A stretch of 47,205 nt of DNA from Bordetella parapertussis (GTDB lineage: Bacteria > Pseudomonadota > Gammaproteobacteria > Burkholderiales > Burkholderiaceae_C): positions 1 to 47,205 of the forward strand of contig CAMCNE010000008.1 of the NCBI GenBank assembly GCA_945875935.1, written 5' to 3'. The position numbers and the translations under genes are program-made. The notes below the pieces were generated by a model. That model did no database searches and had not been told where the DNA came from. It worked only from the letters and a program-made list of their open reading frames with translations. Positions 25,073-35,095 of the stretch are shown piece by piece; position 1 is the stretch's first letter; every line of letters begins with the position of its first letter.

Positions 25073-27067
25073 TTGCTTTCACAAACCTCTGAATTGACGC
25101 CTCTTCAGACTGCCGTGAAGCAGGCCTTCTCTGGCGTTGGGAGTCTTTCGCAGGCCGACCCCCACTACACCGAGCGCGAGGTCCAGATTCGCATGGCACT
25201 CGAGGTGGCTGCTGCCATTGACGAGCGCCGCGCCCTGGTGGCCGAAGCGGGCACCGGCGTGGGCAAGACCTTCGCCTATCTGGTGCCCACCTTGCTCTCG
25301 GGAGCGCGTGCCTTGATCAGCACCGCCACCAAGAGCTTGCAGGATCAGCTCTTCCTGCGCGATCTGCCTCGCTTGCGCAGCGCGCTGCAGTTGTCGACCA
25401 GCGTGGCGCTGCTCAAGGGCCGCTCCAGCTATCTGTGCATCCATCGCATGAGCCTGGCTCGCCATGTGGCTGATCCTGCTGATCGCTGGTCAGCGCGTGC
25501 GCTCAGCCGCATCGAGGCCTGGGCGCAGTCCACGCACACCGGAGATCTGGCTGAGATCGACGGCCTTGACGAGCGCAGCAGCGTCATCGCGTTGGTGACC
25601 TCGACGCGTGAAAACTGTCTGGGCAGCGAGTGCCCCAGCTATCGCGAATGCCATGTGATGAAGGCGCGTCGAGACGCGATGGCTGCCGACGTGGTGGTCG
25701 TCAACCACCACCTGTTTTTTGCAGACATGAGCTTGCGCGAGTCAGGCGTGGCCGAACTGCTGCCCAGCGTCGAGGTGGCGGTGTTTGACGAGGCCCACCA
25801 GTTGCCTGAGGCGGGGGTGGCATTTTTGGGCATCACGCTGACCAGCGGCCAGTTGATCGATGCGGCGCGCGACATGCTAGGCGCCGGTTTGCAGCACGCG
25901 CGAGGCCTGGCCGCCTGGCAGGATCTGGCAGCAGTTTGTGACCGTGCGGCACGCGAGTTGCGCATGGCGTGCGCCGGGGAGGCCGCCTCGAGAGCGAGCC
26001 GCGGGTCGCTCAAGTTGCGCTGGGAAGAGCGCTCGGCCATGCCCACCTTTGGCGCGGCTTTGGAGGAGGTCGGCGCGGCCTGCCACGCCGCCCATGCCGC
26101 GCTCGACACCGTCAGCGAACTGTCGCCCGACTTCCCCAAGCTGGCCGATCGCATGGCTCATCTGCACGAGATGAGCACGCGCTTTGCACAAGACGCGCAG
26201 CCGCAGCAGGTGCGCTGGATCGAAATGACCAGCCATCAATGCCGACTGGTCGAATCGCCACTCGACATCCGTGAGGCGCTCACCACGCAGATGGCTGCGG
26301 CGCCCAAGGCCTGGATCTTCACCTCGGCCACCTTGGGCGAAGACGACAGCTTGTCGTGGTTCACCGAGCCGGCAGGGTTGGCGGGGGTGCGCACGCTGCG
26401 TGTGGGCAGCCCGTTCAACTACGTCGAGCACGCGCGCCTGTATGTGCCCACGGCATTTCCCAAGCCCAGCGATTCAGGCCACACGGCTGCAGTGGGGCGG
26501 CTGGCAGCGGGTTGTGCACGCGCACTGGGTGGGCGCACCTTCGTGCTCACCACGACCTTGCGCGCGTTGCAGTCTCTGGGCGAGCAACTGCGCTCGGACT
26601 TTGAATCCAACGGCGACGACATCGCGGTGCTGGCGCAGGGGCAACTGCCCAAGCGGCAACTGCTGCAGATGTTTTTGTCTCAGCCCCGCGCGGTGCTGGT
26701 GGGCTCGCAGACGTTTTGGGAAGGCATCGATGTGCCTGGAGATGCGTTGCAGTGTGTGCTGATCGACAAGCTGCCCTTTCCGCCGCCGAACGACCCGCTG
26801 GTCGAGGCGCGTGTGAAGCGCATCGAAAGCCAGGGGCGCAGCGCCTTTGGCGAGTACTTTTTGGCAGAGGCGGCGGTGTCGCTCAAGCAGGGTGCCGGGC
26901 GTTTGATTCGCAGCGAAACCGATCGGGGATTGCTGGTGGTGTGCGACCCGCGCATGGCCACCATGAGCTACGGACGTCGACTGCGGGGCGCGTTGCCAGC
27001 CATGACGCGGATTGACACCGAACAAGAAGCCTTCGACTGGTTGACACAACTCGCACAAGCCCGCTGA
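25073..27067 (+). CDS. ATP-dependent DNA helicase, DinG/YoaA (XPD-like) family
   Basis: 664 residues. An SF2 helicase of the Fe-S XPD/DinG group. Walker A is AEAGTGVGKT near residue 60, and the DEAH box is FDEAHQLPEAG near residue 242. Four cysteines fit the Fe-S cluster: one in SSYLCIHRM and three in NCLGSECPSYREC. C-terminal helicase motifs include TSATLGEDD, GSQTFWEGIDVPGDAL and QGAGRLIRSETDRG. These enzymes unwind DNA at repair or replication obstacles. The start is uncertain: TTG 25073 is used, but TTG 25094 also precedes the conserved region. No good ribosome-binding site is visible. Confidence 0.92.
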   Translation: MLSQTSELTPLQTAVKQAFSGVGSLSQADPHYTEREVQIRMALEVAAAIDERRALVAEAGTGVGKTFAYLVPTLLSGARALISTATKSLQDQLFLRDLPRLRSALQLSTSVALLKGRSSYLCIHRMSLARHVADPADRWSARALSRIEAWAQSTHTGDLAEIDGLDERSSVIALVTSTRENCLGSECPSYRECHVMKARRDAMAADVVVVNHHLFFADMSLRESGVAELLPSVEVAVFDEAHQLPEAGVAFLGITLTSGQLIDAARDMLGAGLQHARGLAAWQDLAAVCDRAARELRMACAGEAASRASRGSLKLRWEERSAMPTFGAALEEVGAACHAAHAALDTVSELSPDFPKLADRMAHLHEMSTRFAQDAQPQQVRWIEMTSHQCRLVESPLDIREALTTQMAAAPKAWIFTSATLGEDDSLSWFTEPAGLAGVRTLRVGSPFNYVEHARLYVPTAFPKPSDSGHTAAVGRLAAGCARALGGRTFVLTTTLRALQSLGEQLRSDFESNGDDIAVLAQGQLPKRQLLQMFLSQPRAVLVGSQTFWEGIDVPGDALQCVLIDKLPFPPPNDPLVEARVKRIESQGRSAFGEYFLAEAAVSLKQGAGRLIRSETDRGLLVVCDPRMATMSYGRRLRGALPAMTRIDTEQEAFDWLTQLAQAR

Positions 27068-27102
27068 GCCTTGCGTGCTGCGGCGGCGTCAGAAGAGAGC
27101 CA

Positions 27103-27933
27103 TCACCAAACCTGCCACCAGGCCCGTTTTCTGGCCCTGAGGCCATCGCCAGCCAGCAGTTCGCTTTCGGGGAAGTTGGATCGAAACACGCGCTCGGCGT
27201 CATCGCGCAACTGGTCCAGACCCAGCTTCTCGTAGCAGAGCCACAAAATGGACAAGGCTTCCTCGGTCGAGGGTGATTGCTGGAATTCCTGAATGGCTTG
27301 CTGGGCCCGGTTGGCCGCTGCCACATAGGCCCCGCGGCGGTAGTAATAGCGCGCCACATGGACCTCATAGGCCGCCAGCATGTTCGAGATGTAGTCCATG
27401 CGCACCTGCGCATCGGCGGTGTAGCGCGACTCCGGGTACTGCTCGACCAATTGCTTGAAGGATTGGAAAGCGTCCCGCGCGGCCAGTTGATCGCGCTCTG
27501 ACAGGTCTTGCCTCGACAGTTTGCCCATGAAGCCAAGGTCGTCGTTGAAGTTGATCAGACCCTTCAGGTACAAGGCGTAGTCGACGGCCGGGCTGGACGG
27601 GTACAGCTTGATGAAGCGCTCGATGGTCGAAAGAGCCGTCGCCCGCTCACCTTGGAGGTAGCGCAAATAGGCGCCTTCGAGCAGGGCCTGCTGCGACATC
27701 AAGGTTCCGGCGCCCTTGCCTTCGAGAGCCTCGAACATCTTCGAGGCCTTCTCGTAGTTGCCGGCTTCTTGTTCAGCCTTGGCTTCCGAGAAGAGCTTTT
27801 CAGGCGCCCAGTCGGCGTATTCATTGGTGGGCTTCGTGCCGCAGCCCGACAGCGCGACCAGCAGTGCCAGACAGCCTGCGCCCAGCGTGGCGGACCAGCG
27901 AGACTGAACCAAGACGAGACGGGGAAAATTCAT
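27103..27933 (-). CDS. bamD: Outer-membrane assembly lipoprotein BamD
   Basis: 276 residues from the ATG at 27931-27933, placing a lipoprotein signal at the N-terminus with lipobox LSGC and lipidated Cys31. Further upstream codons would add ~29 Arg-rich residues before the signal and are rejected. The mature part is TPR-like, with AEQEAGNYEKASKMFEALE, YPSSPAVDYALYLKGL and YPESRYTADAQVRMDYISNM typical of BamD/ComL. BamD is an essential periplasmic-facing part of the BAM complex that inserts beta-barrel proteins. It is divergent from rluD (41 nt between starts) and convergent with the helicase. bamB is encoded at 38.5 kb. Confidence 0.95.
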   Translation of the reverse strand: MNFPRLVLVQSRWSATLGAGCLALLVALSGCGTKPTNEYADWAPEKLFSEAKAEQEAGNYEKASKMFEALEGKGAGTLMSQQALLEGAYLRYLQGERATALSTIERFIKLYPSSPAVDYALYLKGLINFNDDLGFMGKLSRQDLSERDQLAARDAFQSFKQLVEQYPESRYTADAQVRMDYISNMLAAYEVHVARYYYRRGAYVAAANRAQQAIQEFQQSPSTEEALSILWLCYEKLGLDQLRDDAERVFRSNFPESELLAGDGLRARKRAWWQVW

Positions 27934-27974
27934 GGGTCGACAATGCCGGCGATGCACCGGGACTCCATACAAAA

Positions 27975-28985
<1,011 letters not shown>

Positions 28986-29243
28986 GGGCCGTGCACTCCG
29001 CTACACTGCACCGACCTGACGTCGATGAGATGTGGATGGCCCAAGAGGGCTGACACCGACTCAGCAGCCTTTGCAAGGAACACCGACGCAATACTTGATC
29101 GCGAGGTGCAGCAAGGCCCAAGCCCTCCAGCCCCTGCGTGACAGTGGAAGACCCATCAGCCCCGGGGTTCCACGCATCGAAGCGGCTGATGAGAATGATC
29201 CAGAACTTCCACCGTCGAGATCCGGTGGAGAACGGTCGTAGCC
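28986..29243 (+). promoter_or_regulatory. Leader region of scpB with SD-blocking hairpin
   Basis: This 258-nt gap holds no convincing gene. TACACT at 29002-29007 resembles a -10 box common in this group, but the -35 match is poor. TCCACCG (29208-29214) pairs with CGGTGGA (29223-29229) across an 8-nt loop. The second arm covers the best Shine-Dalgarno candidate (GGTGGAGA, 29225-29232), so the hairpin could limit scpB translation. Confidence 0.35.
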
Positions 29244-29924
29244 ATGAATACCCAGGATGCGAAGCGCGTCCTCGAAACCGCGCTCATTTGTGCCCGAGAG
29301 CCGCTCGCCGATCGCGACATGCGCGCCTTGTTTGCTGATGAGATCGGTGCTGATGCGGTGCAAGCCTTGCTCAATGAACTGACCGTGGATTGGCAAGACC
29401 GAGGCGTTGAGCTGGTGCGCGTGTCAACGGGCTGGCGCTTTCAAAGCCGGCCCGACATGCATGAGTTTCTGGATCGTCTGAACCCGGAAAAGCCGCCGAA
29501 GTACTCGCGTGCGGTGATGGAGACCCTGGCCATCATTGCCTACCGACAGCCGGTGACGCGCGGTGACATCGAGGACATCCGTGGCGTGGCCGTGGCCAGC
29601 CAGATCATCAAGCAGCTCGAGGACCGAGGCTGGATTGAGCCGATCGGCTACCGTGAGGCGCCTGGCCGTCCGGCGCTGCTGGCGACCACGCGAGCCTTCC
29701 TCGATGACCTCGGGCTGGCCAGTCTCGATGCGCTTCCGCTGATCGAGGGGCAAGGCCTTGGTCGGATGGCCTTGAACGAATCCTCGGAAGATCTTTTGCC
29801 CCGGCAAGCTCTGTTGATCGACGACGAGCTTGCCAACGAACCGCCGATGGCGGCCGACTGCACCCTACCGACCGCCCCAACCGATTTGGCGGCGGCTTTT
29901 GCACCTATGGAACGCAACGAATGA
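29244..29924 (+). CDS. scpB: Segregation and condensation protein B
   Basis: 226 residues. ScpB binds ScpA and the SMC ATPase in the condensin complex that organises and segregates chromosomes. Paired winged-helix sequence is recognisable: AKRVLETALICAREPL at the N-terminus, KPPKYSRAVMETLAIIAYRQ near residue 83, and the motif DIEDIRGVAVASQIIKQLED. A ~55-residue less conserved tail follows. No scpA gene is adjacent. Its stop overlaps the rluB start (ATGA, 29921-29924), the common scpB-rluB pairing in bacteria. Confidence 0.95.
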   Translation: MNTQDAKRVLETALICAREPLADRDMRALFADEIGADAVQALLNELTVDWQDRGVELVRVSTGWRFQSRPDMHEFLDRLNPEKPPKYSRAVMETLAIIAYRQPVTRGDIEDIRGVAVASQIIKQLEDRGWIEPIGYREAPGRPALLATTRAFLDDLGLASLDALPLIEGQGLGRMALNESSEDLLPRQALLIDDELANEPPMAADCTLPTAPTDLAAAFAPMERNE

Positions 29925-31666
29925 ACGACATCCCCGAACACGCAGCCGATCCCGATGGCGATGAAAACGCTGCTGCGCCTGCTCAAGTTCAAGCCGAGGT
30001 CGCAGCCAAGTCAGCGACCCGCAGGCGCACTGCGAAACCGGCGCCGGAAGCCGCACCGCCAGACCCAGCCCCGGAGCTGCAGTCTTTGGTCGAAGAGTCT
30101 TTGAAGCCGCTCGAGGTGGCCGACGCTGCTGCCGAGCCTGCCGATGAAGACGACGAGGCTGTCGAGCCGGCGGGGCCCGTCGTAGAGCCGGCGGTCGCAG
30201 CAGAGGTGTTTGCTCAGGTGCTGTCGGGCGAGTTCGACGTCGAGCCGCCGGAAGAGCCCGAGGCCACGCCGCATCCCAAGCGGGTGCTGCGCCCGGAGCC
30301 CGAGGCGCCCAAGCTGCACAAGGTGCTGGCCCAGTCGGGCATCGGCTCGCGCCGTGACATGGAACAGGCCATCGCCGATGGCCAAGTGGAGGTCAACGGC
30401 CAGCCGGCACACACCGGGCAGCGGGTCTCCTTTGGCGACCAGGTCAAGGTCAACGGCAAGCCGGTTCGCATTCGCATCATTCCGCCGCCGCCGCGCATCA
30501 TTGCGTACCACAAGCCCACCGGTGAGGTGGTCACCCACGACGACCCCGAGCACCGCCCCACCGTGTTCCGTCGCTTGCCAAGACTGCCGCATGGCAAATG
30601 GCAATCGGTGGGCCGGCTTGACATCAACACCGAGGGCCTGCTGCTGTTCACCAATTCCGGTGAGCTGGCGAACCGACTGATGCACCCGCGCTTTGGCGTG
30701 GAGCGCGAGTACGCGGTGCGCGTGCTGGGCACGCTGGATGCCGAGTCGAAGGCGATGCTGCTCGAAGGCGTGGCCATTGAGGGGCAGCCGGCCAGTTTCC
30801 GCTCGATCGAGAACGGCGGTGGCGAGGGGCTCAACCACTGGTACCGCGTGGTCATCACCGAAGGCCGCAACCGCGAGGTGCGAAAACTCTTCGAGGCGGT
30901 CGATCTCACCGTCAGCCGTCTGATCCGCATCCGTTATGGCTGCGTGGTCTTGCCGCGTGGCCTCAAGCGCGGCGTGTGGGTCGATCTGGAAGATGGTGAC
31001 GTGCGCGCCATCCGGCGTCTGGCAGGCGGAGAGACTGAGGGCGCGCCTCGCGAAGGGCGTGGCGCCGGGCGTGACAACCCGCGCGACAACCCTCGTGACA
31101 GCAACGCCCGTCCTGCGCGCGGGCGCGACAAGCCTGGGCAGGCCGAGCACCGCAACGATCGGCCCCCGCGCGCCCAAGTCGATCGCGATCGACCGCACAA
31201 CGAGCCGCGTGGGCCGCGCCCACCCGCAGCTGAAGTGCCGATGCGCGCCGACCACGCCGCAGTCGGAGATCGCCCGCCGCGCAACGACGACCTCGACGAT
31301 GACTTTGATCCGTCGCGCATTCCCAATCCGCTGGAGCAGACCTTTGACAAGCGCTTTGTGCAAAACCCGCGCAGCCCGGCGGGCGGCAGAGGCTTTCGCA
31401 GCGGTGGCGGCGGCTTTGGTGCGGGTGGCAGCGCGCCGCAAGCATCGCCCAAGAAGGGCGATGGCCCTCGACAACCTGATCCCATGCAGACCTCGGTGGG
31501 CTACATCGGCGCGGACGCCTTCCATCGCAAGGGCCCTCGCGGCGGCGGCGGGGGCCAAGGCCAAGGTGGCGGTGGTCGCGGCGGCAGTCGAGGTGGCAAC
31601 TTCGGCGGCGGTGGCTCGGGCGGCGGTGGGGGCGGTGGTGGCGGAGGCGGCCGTCGCGGACGCTGA
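29921..31666 (+). CDS. rluB: 23S rRNA pseudouridine synthase RluB with long low-complexity tails
   Basis: 581 residues, about twice E. coli RluB (291). Residues ~1-125 are an acidic Ala/Pro/Glu-rich extension. The S4 domain (~127-180) has KVLAQSGIGSRRDMEQAIAD, and the catalytic domain has Asp234 in GRLDINTEGLLLFTNSG and NREVRKLFEAVDLTVSRLIR. RluB makes pseudouridine 2605 in E. coli 23S rRNA. From ~370 the protein turns into an Arg/Asp/Pro-rich then Gly-rich tail, ending in a long glycine run and RRGR. Such tails are known in Burkholderiales homologues and may bind RNA or ribosome assembly factors. The gene is coupled to scpB by ATGA. Confidence 0.93.
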   Translation: MNDIPEHAADPDGDENAAAPAQVQAEVAAKSATRRRTAKPAPEAAPPDPAPELQSLVEESLKPLEVADAAAEPADEDDEAVEPAGPVVEPAVAAEVFAQVLSGEFDVEPPEEPEATPHPKRVLRPEPEAPKLHKVLAQSGIGSRRDMEQAIADGQVEVNGQPAHTGQRVSFGDQVKVNGKPVRIRIIPPPPRIIAYHKPTGEVVTHDDPEHRPTVFRRLPRLPHGKWQSVGRLDINTEGLLLFTNSGELANRLMHPRFGVEREYAVRVLGTLDAESKAMLLEGVAIEGQPASFRSIENGGGEGLNHWYRVVITEGRNREVRKLFEAVDLTVSRLIRIRYGCVVLPRGLKRGVWVDLEDGDVRAIRRLAGGETEGAPREGRGAGRDNPRDNPRDSNARPARGRDKPGQAEHRNDRPPRAQVDRDRPHNEPRGPRPPAAEVPMRADHAAVGDRPPRNDDLDDDFDPSRIPNPLEQTFDKRFVQNPRSPAGGRGFRSGGGGFGAGGSAPQASPKKGDGPRQPDPMQTSVGYIGADAFHRKGPRGGGGGQGQGGGGRGGSRGGNFGGGGSGGGGGGGGGGGRRGR

Positions 31667-31732
31667 TTCAGCGAGTCGCCACAGTAGAATTCAAGGCTTT
31701 TTTACACACTTTATTTCACAGGAATCCATCTC

Positions 31733-32158
31733 ATGGCCATCGAACGCACGCTCTCCATCATCAAGCCCGACGCTGTCGCCAAGAACGTCATTGGCCAGAT
31801 CTACACCCGCTTCGAAGCTGCAGGCCTCAAGGTGATCGCAGCGCGCATGGCACACCTTTCACGCGGCGAGGCCGAGGCCTTCTACGCTGTGCACAAGGCA
31901 CGTCCTTTCTTCAAGGATCTGGTGGATTTCATGATCTCCGGCCCGGTCATGATCCAGGCCCTCGAAGGCGAAAACGCCATCATCAAGAACCGTGATCTGA
32001 TGGGCGCCACCGACCCCAAGAAGGCCGAAAAGGGCACCATCCGTGCTGATTTCGCAGACAGCATTGACGCCAATGCCGTGCACGGATCGGACGCAGCGGA
32101 CACCGCCGCGCAAGAGATTGCCTTCTTCTTCCCCGGCGCGAACGTCTACTCCCGCTGA
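31733..32158 (+). CDS. ndk: Nucleoside diphosphate kinase
   Basis: 141 residues, the normal bacterial length. Ndk exchanges gamma-phosphates among nucleoside triphosphates through phospho-His117 in NAVHGSD. Other family landmarks are ERTLSIIKPDAVAKN at the N-terminus and the Kpn-loop region GATDPKKAEKGTIRADFA. AGGAA at about 31719-31723 is the ribosome-binding site. The 66-nt gap after rluB is AT-rich, with TAGAAT at 31685-31690 as a possible -10 box, so ndk may have its own promoter. It starts the ndk-rlmN-pilW-rodZ-ispG series. Confidence 0.97.
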   Translation: MAIERTLSIIKPDAVAKNVIGQIYTRFEAAGLKVIAARMAHLSRGEAEAFYAVHKARPFFKDLVDFMISGPVMIQALEGENAIIKNRDLMGATDPKKAEKGTIRADFADSIDANAVHGSDAADTAAQEIAFFFPGANVYSR

Positions 32159-32189
32159 GTCTTAGACCGAACGGCCAAACGGGCCTGCC

Positions 32190-33368
32190 ATGACCGCCGT
32201 CAACCTGCTCGACTTCGATCTGGCCGGCTTGACGGCGTACTGCGAGCAACTGGGCGAAAAGCGGTTCAGGGCCACACAGCTTTTCCGCTGGATCCATCAG
32301 CGAGGCGCGAGCGATTTTTCGCAGATGTCCGATCTGGCCAAGTCGTTGCGAACGCGACTTGGCGGCGTGGCTGAAGTTCGCGTGCCTGCGGTGATCAGCG
32401 AGCAGGCCTCGGCCGACGGCACGATCAAGTGGCTGTTTGATGTCGGTGGCGGCGATGCGATCGAAACCGTGTTCATCCCCGAGGACGATCGCGGCACGCT
32501 TTGCGTGTCGTCGCAGGCCGGTTGCGCGGTTGGCTGCCGCTTTTGCTCCACTGGCCATCAGGGCTTCAGTCGCAACCTGAGCACGGCTGAAATCATCGGC
32601 CAGTTGTGGTTTGCCGAGCACCACCTTCGCGCTCGGCTGCAATTGCCCGAAGGCACCCGCGCCATCACCAACGTGGTGATGATGGGCATGGGTGAGCCGC
32701 TGCAAAACTATGGCGCGTTGCTGCCCGCATTGCGAGTGATGCTCGATGACCACGGCTACGGCTTGTCGCGCCGCAGGGTCACGGTGTCAACCTCGGGCGT
32801 GGTGCCCATGATGGACCGTCTGCGCGAGGACTGTCCCGTGGCACTTGCGGTGTCGCTGCACGCGCCTGGCGATGTCCTGCGCGATGACCTGGTGCCGCTC
32901 AACCGCAAATATCCGCTGGCCGAGTTGCTCGCAGCCTGCGGTCGTTATCTCGAGGCGGCCCCGCGCGACTTCATCACCTTCGAGTACTGCATGCTCGATG
33001 GCGTCAACGATGCGATCGAGCATGCCGAGCAACTGGTCAGGCTGGTGCAAGGCGCCGTGAGTGATCCGGTGTCATGCAAGTTCAACCTGATCCCGTTCAA
33101 CCCTTTTGCCGCTTCGGGCTTGCTGCGCAGTCCGCGCGAGCGTGTGACGGAGTTTGCTCGCGTGCTGCAAGACGCTGGCATCGTGACCACCATCCGCAAG
33201 ACGCGCGGCGATGACATCGATGCCGCGTGCGGGCAGTTGGCGGGTGAAGTGCAGGACCGCACGCGCATCGAGCAGCGGCTTGCGAATCGTTTGCCGATAC
33301 CCATCATTGCGGTGGATGCCTCGGTGTCGCGTGCTGCGGCGATGGTGGGCATTGAAGGCCGCGCATGA
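32190..33368 (+). CDS. rlmN: Dual-specificity rRNA/tRNA adenine-C2 methyltransferase RlmN
   Basis: 392 residues. This radical-SAM enzyme methylates C2 of adenine 2503 in 23S rRNA and adenine 37 in some tRNAs. The cluster-binding CxxxCxxC is CAVGCRFC, and the methyl-carrying cysteine is in DDIDAACGQL near the C-terminus. FRATQLFRWIHQRG in the N-terminal domain and SLHAPGDVLRDDLVPLNRKY are typical. It ends in ATGA shared with pilW (33365-33368), so the pilus gene is translated in coupling with it. Confidence 0.97.
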   Translation: MTAVNLLDFDLAGLTAYCEQLGEKRFRATQLFRWIHQRGASDFSQMSDLAKSLRTRLGGVAEVRVPAVISEQASADGTIKWLFDVGGGDAIETVFIPEDDRGTLCVSSQAGCAVGCRFCSTGHQGFSRNLSTAEIIGQLWFAEHHLRARLQLPEGTRAITNVVMMGMGEPLQNYGALLPALRVMLDDHGYGLSRRRVTVSTSGVVPMMDRLREDCPVALAVSLHAPGDVLRDDLVPLNRKYPLAELLAACGRYLEAAPRDFITFEYCMLDGVNDAIEHAEQLVRLVQGAVSDPVSCKFNLIPFNPFAASGLLRSPRERVTEFARVLQDAGIVTTIRKTRGDDIDAACGQLAGEVQDRTRIEQRLANRLPIPIIAVDASVSRAAAMVGIEGRA

Positions 33369-34192
33369 CAAGCATTTTTCTGCCTCGCGGTGTGTTCTGG
33401 GGCTTGGCCTTGGCTTTGTCGCTGGGCGGGTGTGTGCATCGCAGCACCGAAGGCCTGCCGGGGCTGCCGTCTGTCACCGACGGGAAGGACCGCATCACCG
33501 CTTCGGATGAGCCCGAGGCGTCCAAGCGGGCCCGCATTCGTCTGGAACTGGCAGGTACCTATTTCGATCGGGGCCAGATGTCCACTGCGCTGGACGAGGT
33601 CAAACGCTCGATTGCCGCCGATCCGAGTGTGGCAGCCGCCTTCAACCTGCGCGGTTTGATCTACGCGAATCTGGGCGACAGTCGGTTGGCCGAAGAAAGT
33701 TTCAAGCGTGCGCTGCAACTGGACCCGCGTGACACCGACGCCATGCAGAACTACGGTTGGTACCTGTGCCAGCAGTCGCGATTCGACGAAGCCGACGCGT
33801 TGTTCATGCGGGCCCTGAAATCGCCGCAGTACCGCGACAGCCCGCGCACCTTGCTGACTCAGGGGGTGTGCCAGGCACGCGGCGGAAAACTCGATGATGC
33901 CGAGCGCACGCTGCTTCGCGCCTTCGCCCTCGAGCCTGCCAACCCCGCGATCGCGGTCAATCTCAGCGAAGTGCTTTACCGAAAGGGCGAGTTCGACCGA
34001 GCTCGCTTCTACATTCGGCGGGTCAATTCCTCGCCCGAACTCGTCAGCGCACAGACCCTGTGGCTGGCCATTCGAATCGAGAACAAACTCGGCAACCGGG
34101 CGGGCGTTGCCAGCCTGGGTGATCAGTTGCGCAACAGATTCGCGCAGTCTCCTGAGGCTGCTGCGCTGGCGGATGGGCGGTTCGATGAGTGA
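33365..34192 (+). CDS. pilW: Type IV pilus biogenesis/stability lipoprotein PilW (PilF)
   Basis: 275 residues. The lipoprotein signal has lipobox LGGC with lipidated Cys23. The mature protein is built of TPR repeats: RIRLELAGTYFDRGQMSTAL, AAFNLRGLIYANLGDSRLAE, DAMQNYGWYLCQQSRFDEAD and further copies. PilF/PilW helps the secretin PilQ reach and assemble in the outer membrane. Position between rlmN and rodZ is the conserved betaproteobacterial arrangement. It overlaps rlmN by 4 nt and the next gene by 8 nt. Confidence 0.92.
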   Translation: MTSIFLPRGVFWGLALALSLGGCVHRSTEGLPGLPSVTDGKDRITASDEPEASKRARIRLELAGTYFDRGQMSTALDEVKRSIAADPSVAAAFNLRGLIYANLGDSRLAEESFKRALQLDPRDTDAMQNYGWYLCQQSRFDEADALFMRALKSPQYRDSPRTLLTQGVCQARGGKLDDAERTLLRAFALEPANPAIAVNLSEVLYRKGEFDRARFYIRRVNSSPELVSAQTLWLAIRIENKLGNRAGVASLGDQLRNRFAQSPEAAALADGRFDE

Positions 34193-35084
34193 TCAGGAAG
34201 CAGTCGTTGACCCGGGGCGCAAGAGCGCGGGAACCATGTTGCGCGAGGCGCGGCAGGCCCGCGGTGTGCACATTGCCGCGCTCTCGGTGTCGATCAAGGT
34301 CTCGCAGCGCAAACTCGAGTTGCTCGAGCAAGACCGTCTGTCTGAACTGCCGGATGCGACCTTTGCACGCGCTTTGGCGCAGACCATGTGCCGCAGCCTG
34401 AAGATCGATCCAGCTCCTGTGCTGGCGGCGTTGCCGCAGGCTTCGGGATGTCGGCTCGAGTCGGTGGACGAAGGCATCAAGCTGCCCTTTCACGAACGTC
34501 CCGGCCGCCATGAACCGGCATCTTGGTCGGTGCTGCTGTCCCCAGCGGTCTGGGTGCCTGCGCTGATCGTCGTGGGCGCAGTGTTTGTTTACCTCATGCC
34601 CCAGGGCTGGGTCGAGCGGTTGCAGGGCACCCAGCTTGCCCAGGATGCGCTGCCAGCCGCGGTTCAGCCAGCGGCCTCGGCTGTGCAACCCGTGGTGGAG
34701 CCGGCATCGGCTGCGGTCGTGTCAGCCGAGGCTTCGGCGCCACTTGATGCGGCGGTCGAACTCACCGCGGCCGATTCAATGGTGGAAACCGTTCACTCGG
34801 TGCCGGACGCGGTTGCCACGCCCGAGCCCGCTGCATCAGCGCTCGGCACAGGACCTTTGCAAATGAAAGCCACCGAGCCCTCGTGGGTCGAGGTGGTCGA
34901 TTCCCGTTCGCAGATTTTGCTGTCGCGCGTGTTGCAGCCCGGCGAAACGGTGGTGCTCGACGGTGCCATGCCGCTGCGTGTCAAGGTGGGGAATTCGGCG
35001 GGTACCCAGGTGTCTTTCAAGGGCGTGCCCGTGGACTTGGCCGCAGCGACGCGTGACAACGTGGCGCGGCTCGAACTCAAATAG
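34185..35084 (+). CDS. rodZ: RodZ-like cell-shape protein (HTH plus membrane anchor)
   Basis: 299 residues from ATG 34185, which overlaps the pilW stop by 8 nt. The cytoplasmic helix-turn-helix domain (~12-85, GTMLREARQARGVHIAALSV) is followed by a single membrane segment near 122-142 (VWVPALIVVGAVFVYLMP). The periplasmic part has an Ala/Pro/Val-rich linker and a C-terminal DUF4115-type domain (~225-299, PSWVEVVDSRSQILLSRVL). RodZ links MreB filaments to the membrane. Homologues sit next to ispG in many bacteria, as here (11-nt gap). Alternative starts upstream belong to a run inside pilW and are rejected. Confidence 0.9.
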   Translation: MSDQEAVVDPGRKSAGTMLREARQARGVHIAALSVSIKVSQRKLELLEQDRLSELPDATFARALAQTMCRSLKIDPAPVLAALPQASGCRLESVDEGIKLPFHERPGRHEPASWSVLLSPAVWVPALIVVGAVFVYLMPQGWVERLQGTQLAQDALPAAVQPAASAVQPVVEPASAAVVSAEASAPLDAAVELTAADSMVETVHSVPDAVATPEPAASALGTGPLQMKATEPSWVEVVDSRSQILLSRVLQPGETVVLDGAMPLRVKVGNSAGTQVSFKGVPVDLAAATRDNVARLELK

Positions 35085-35095
35085 GAGGCATGACG

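Noticed and set aside
29032..29241. 69-codon open frame between rluD and scpB
   Set aside because: There is no ribosome-binding site, no recognisable motif and an untypical composition; the segment is better explained as the scpB leader.
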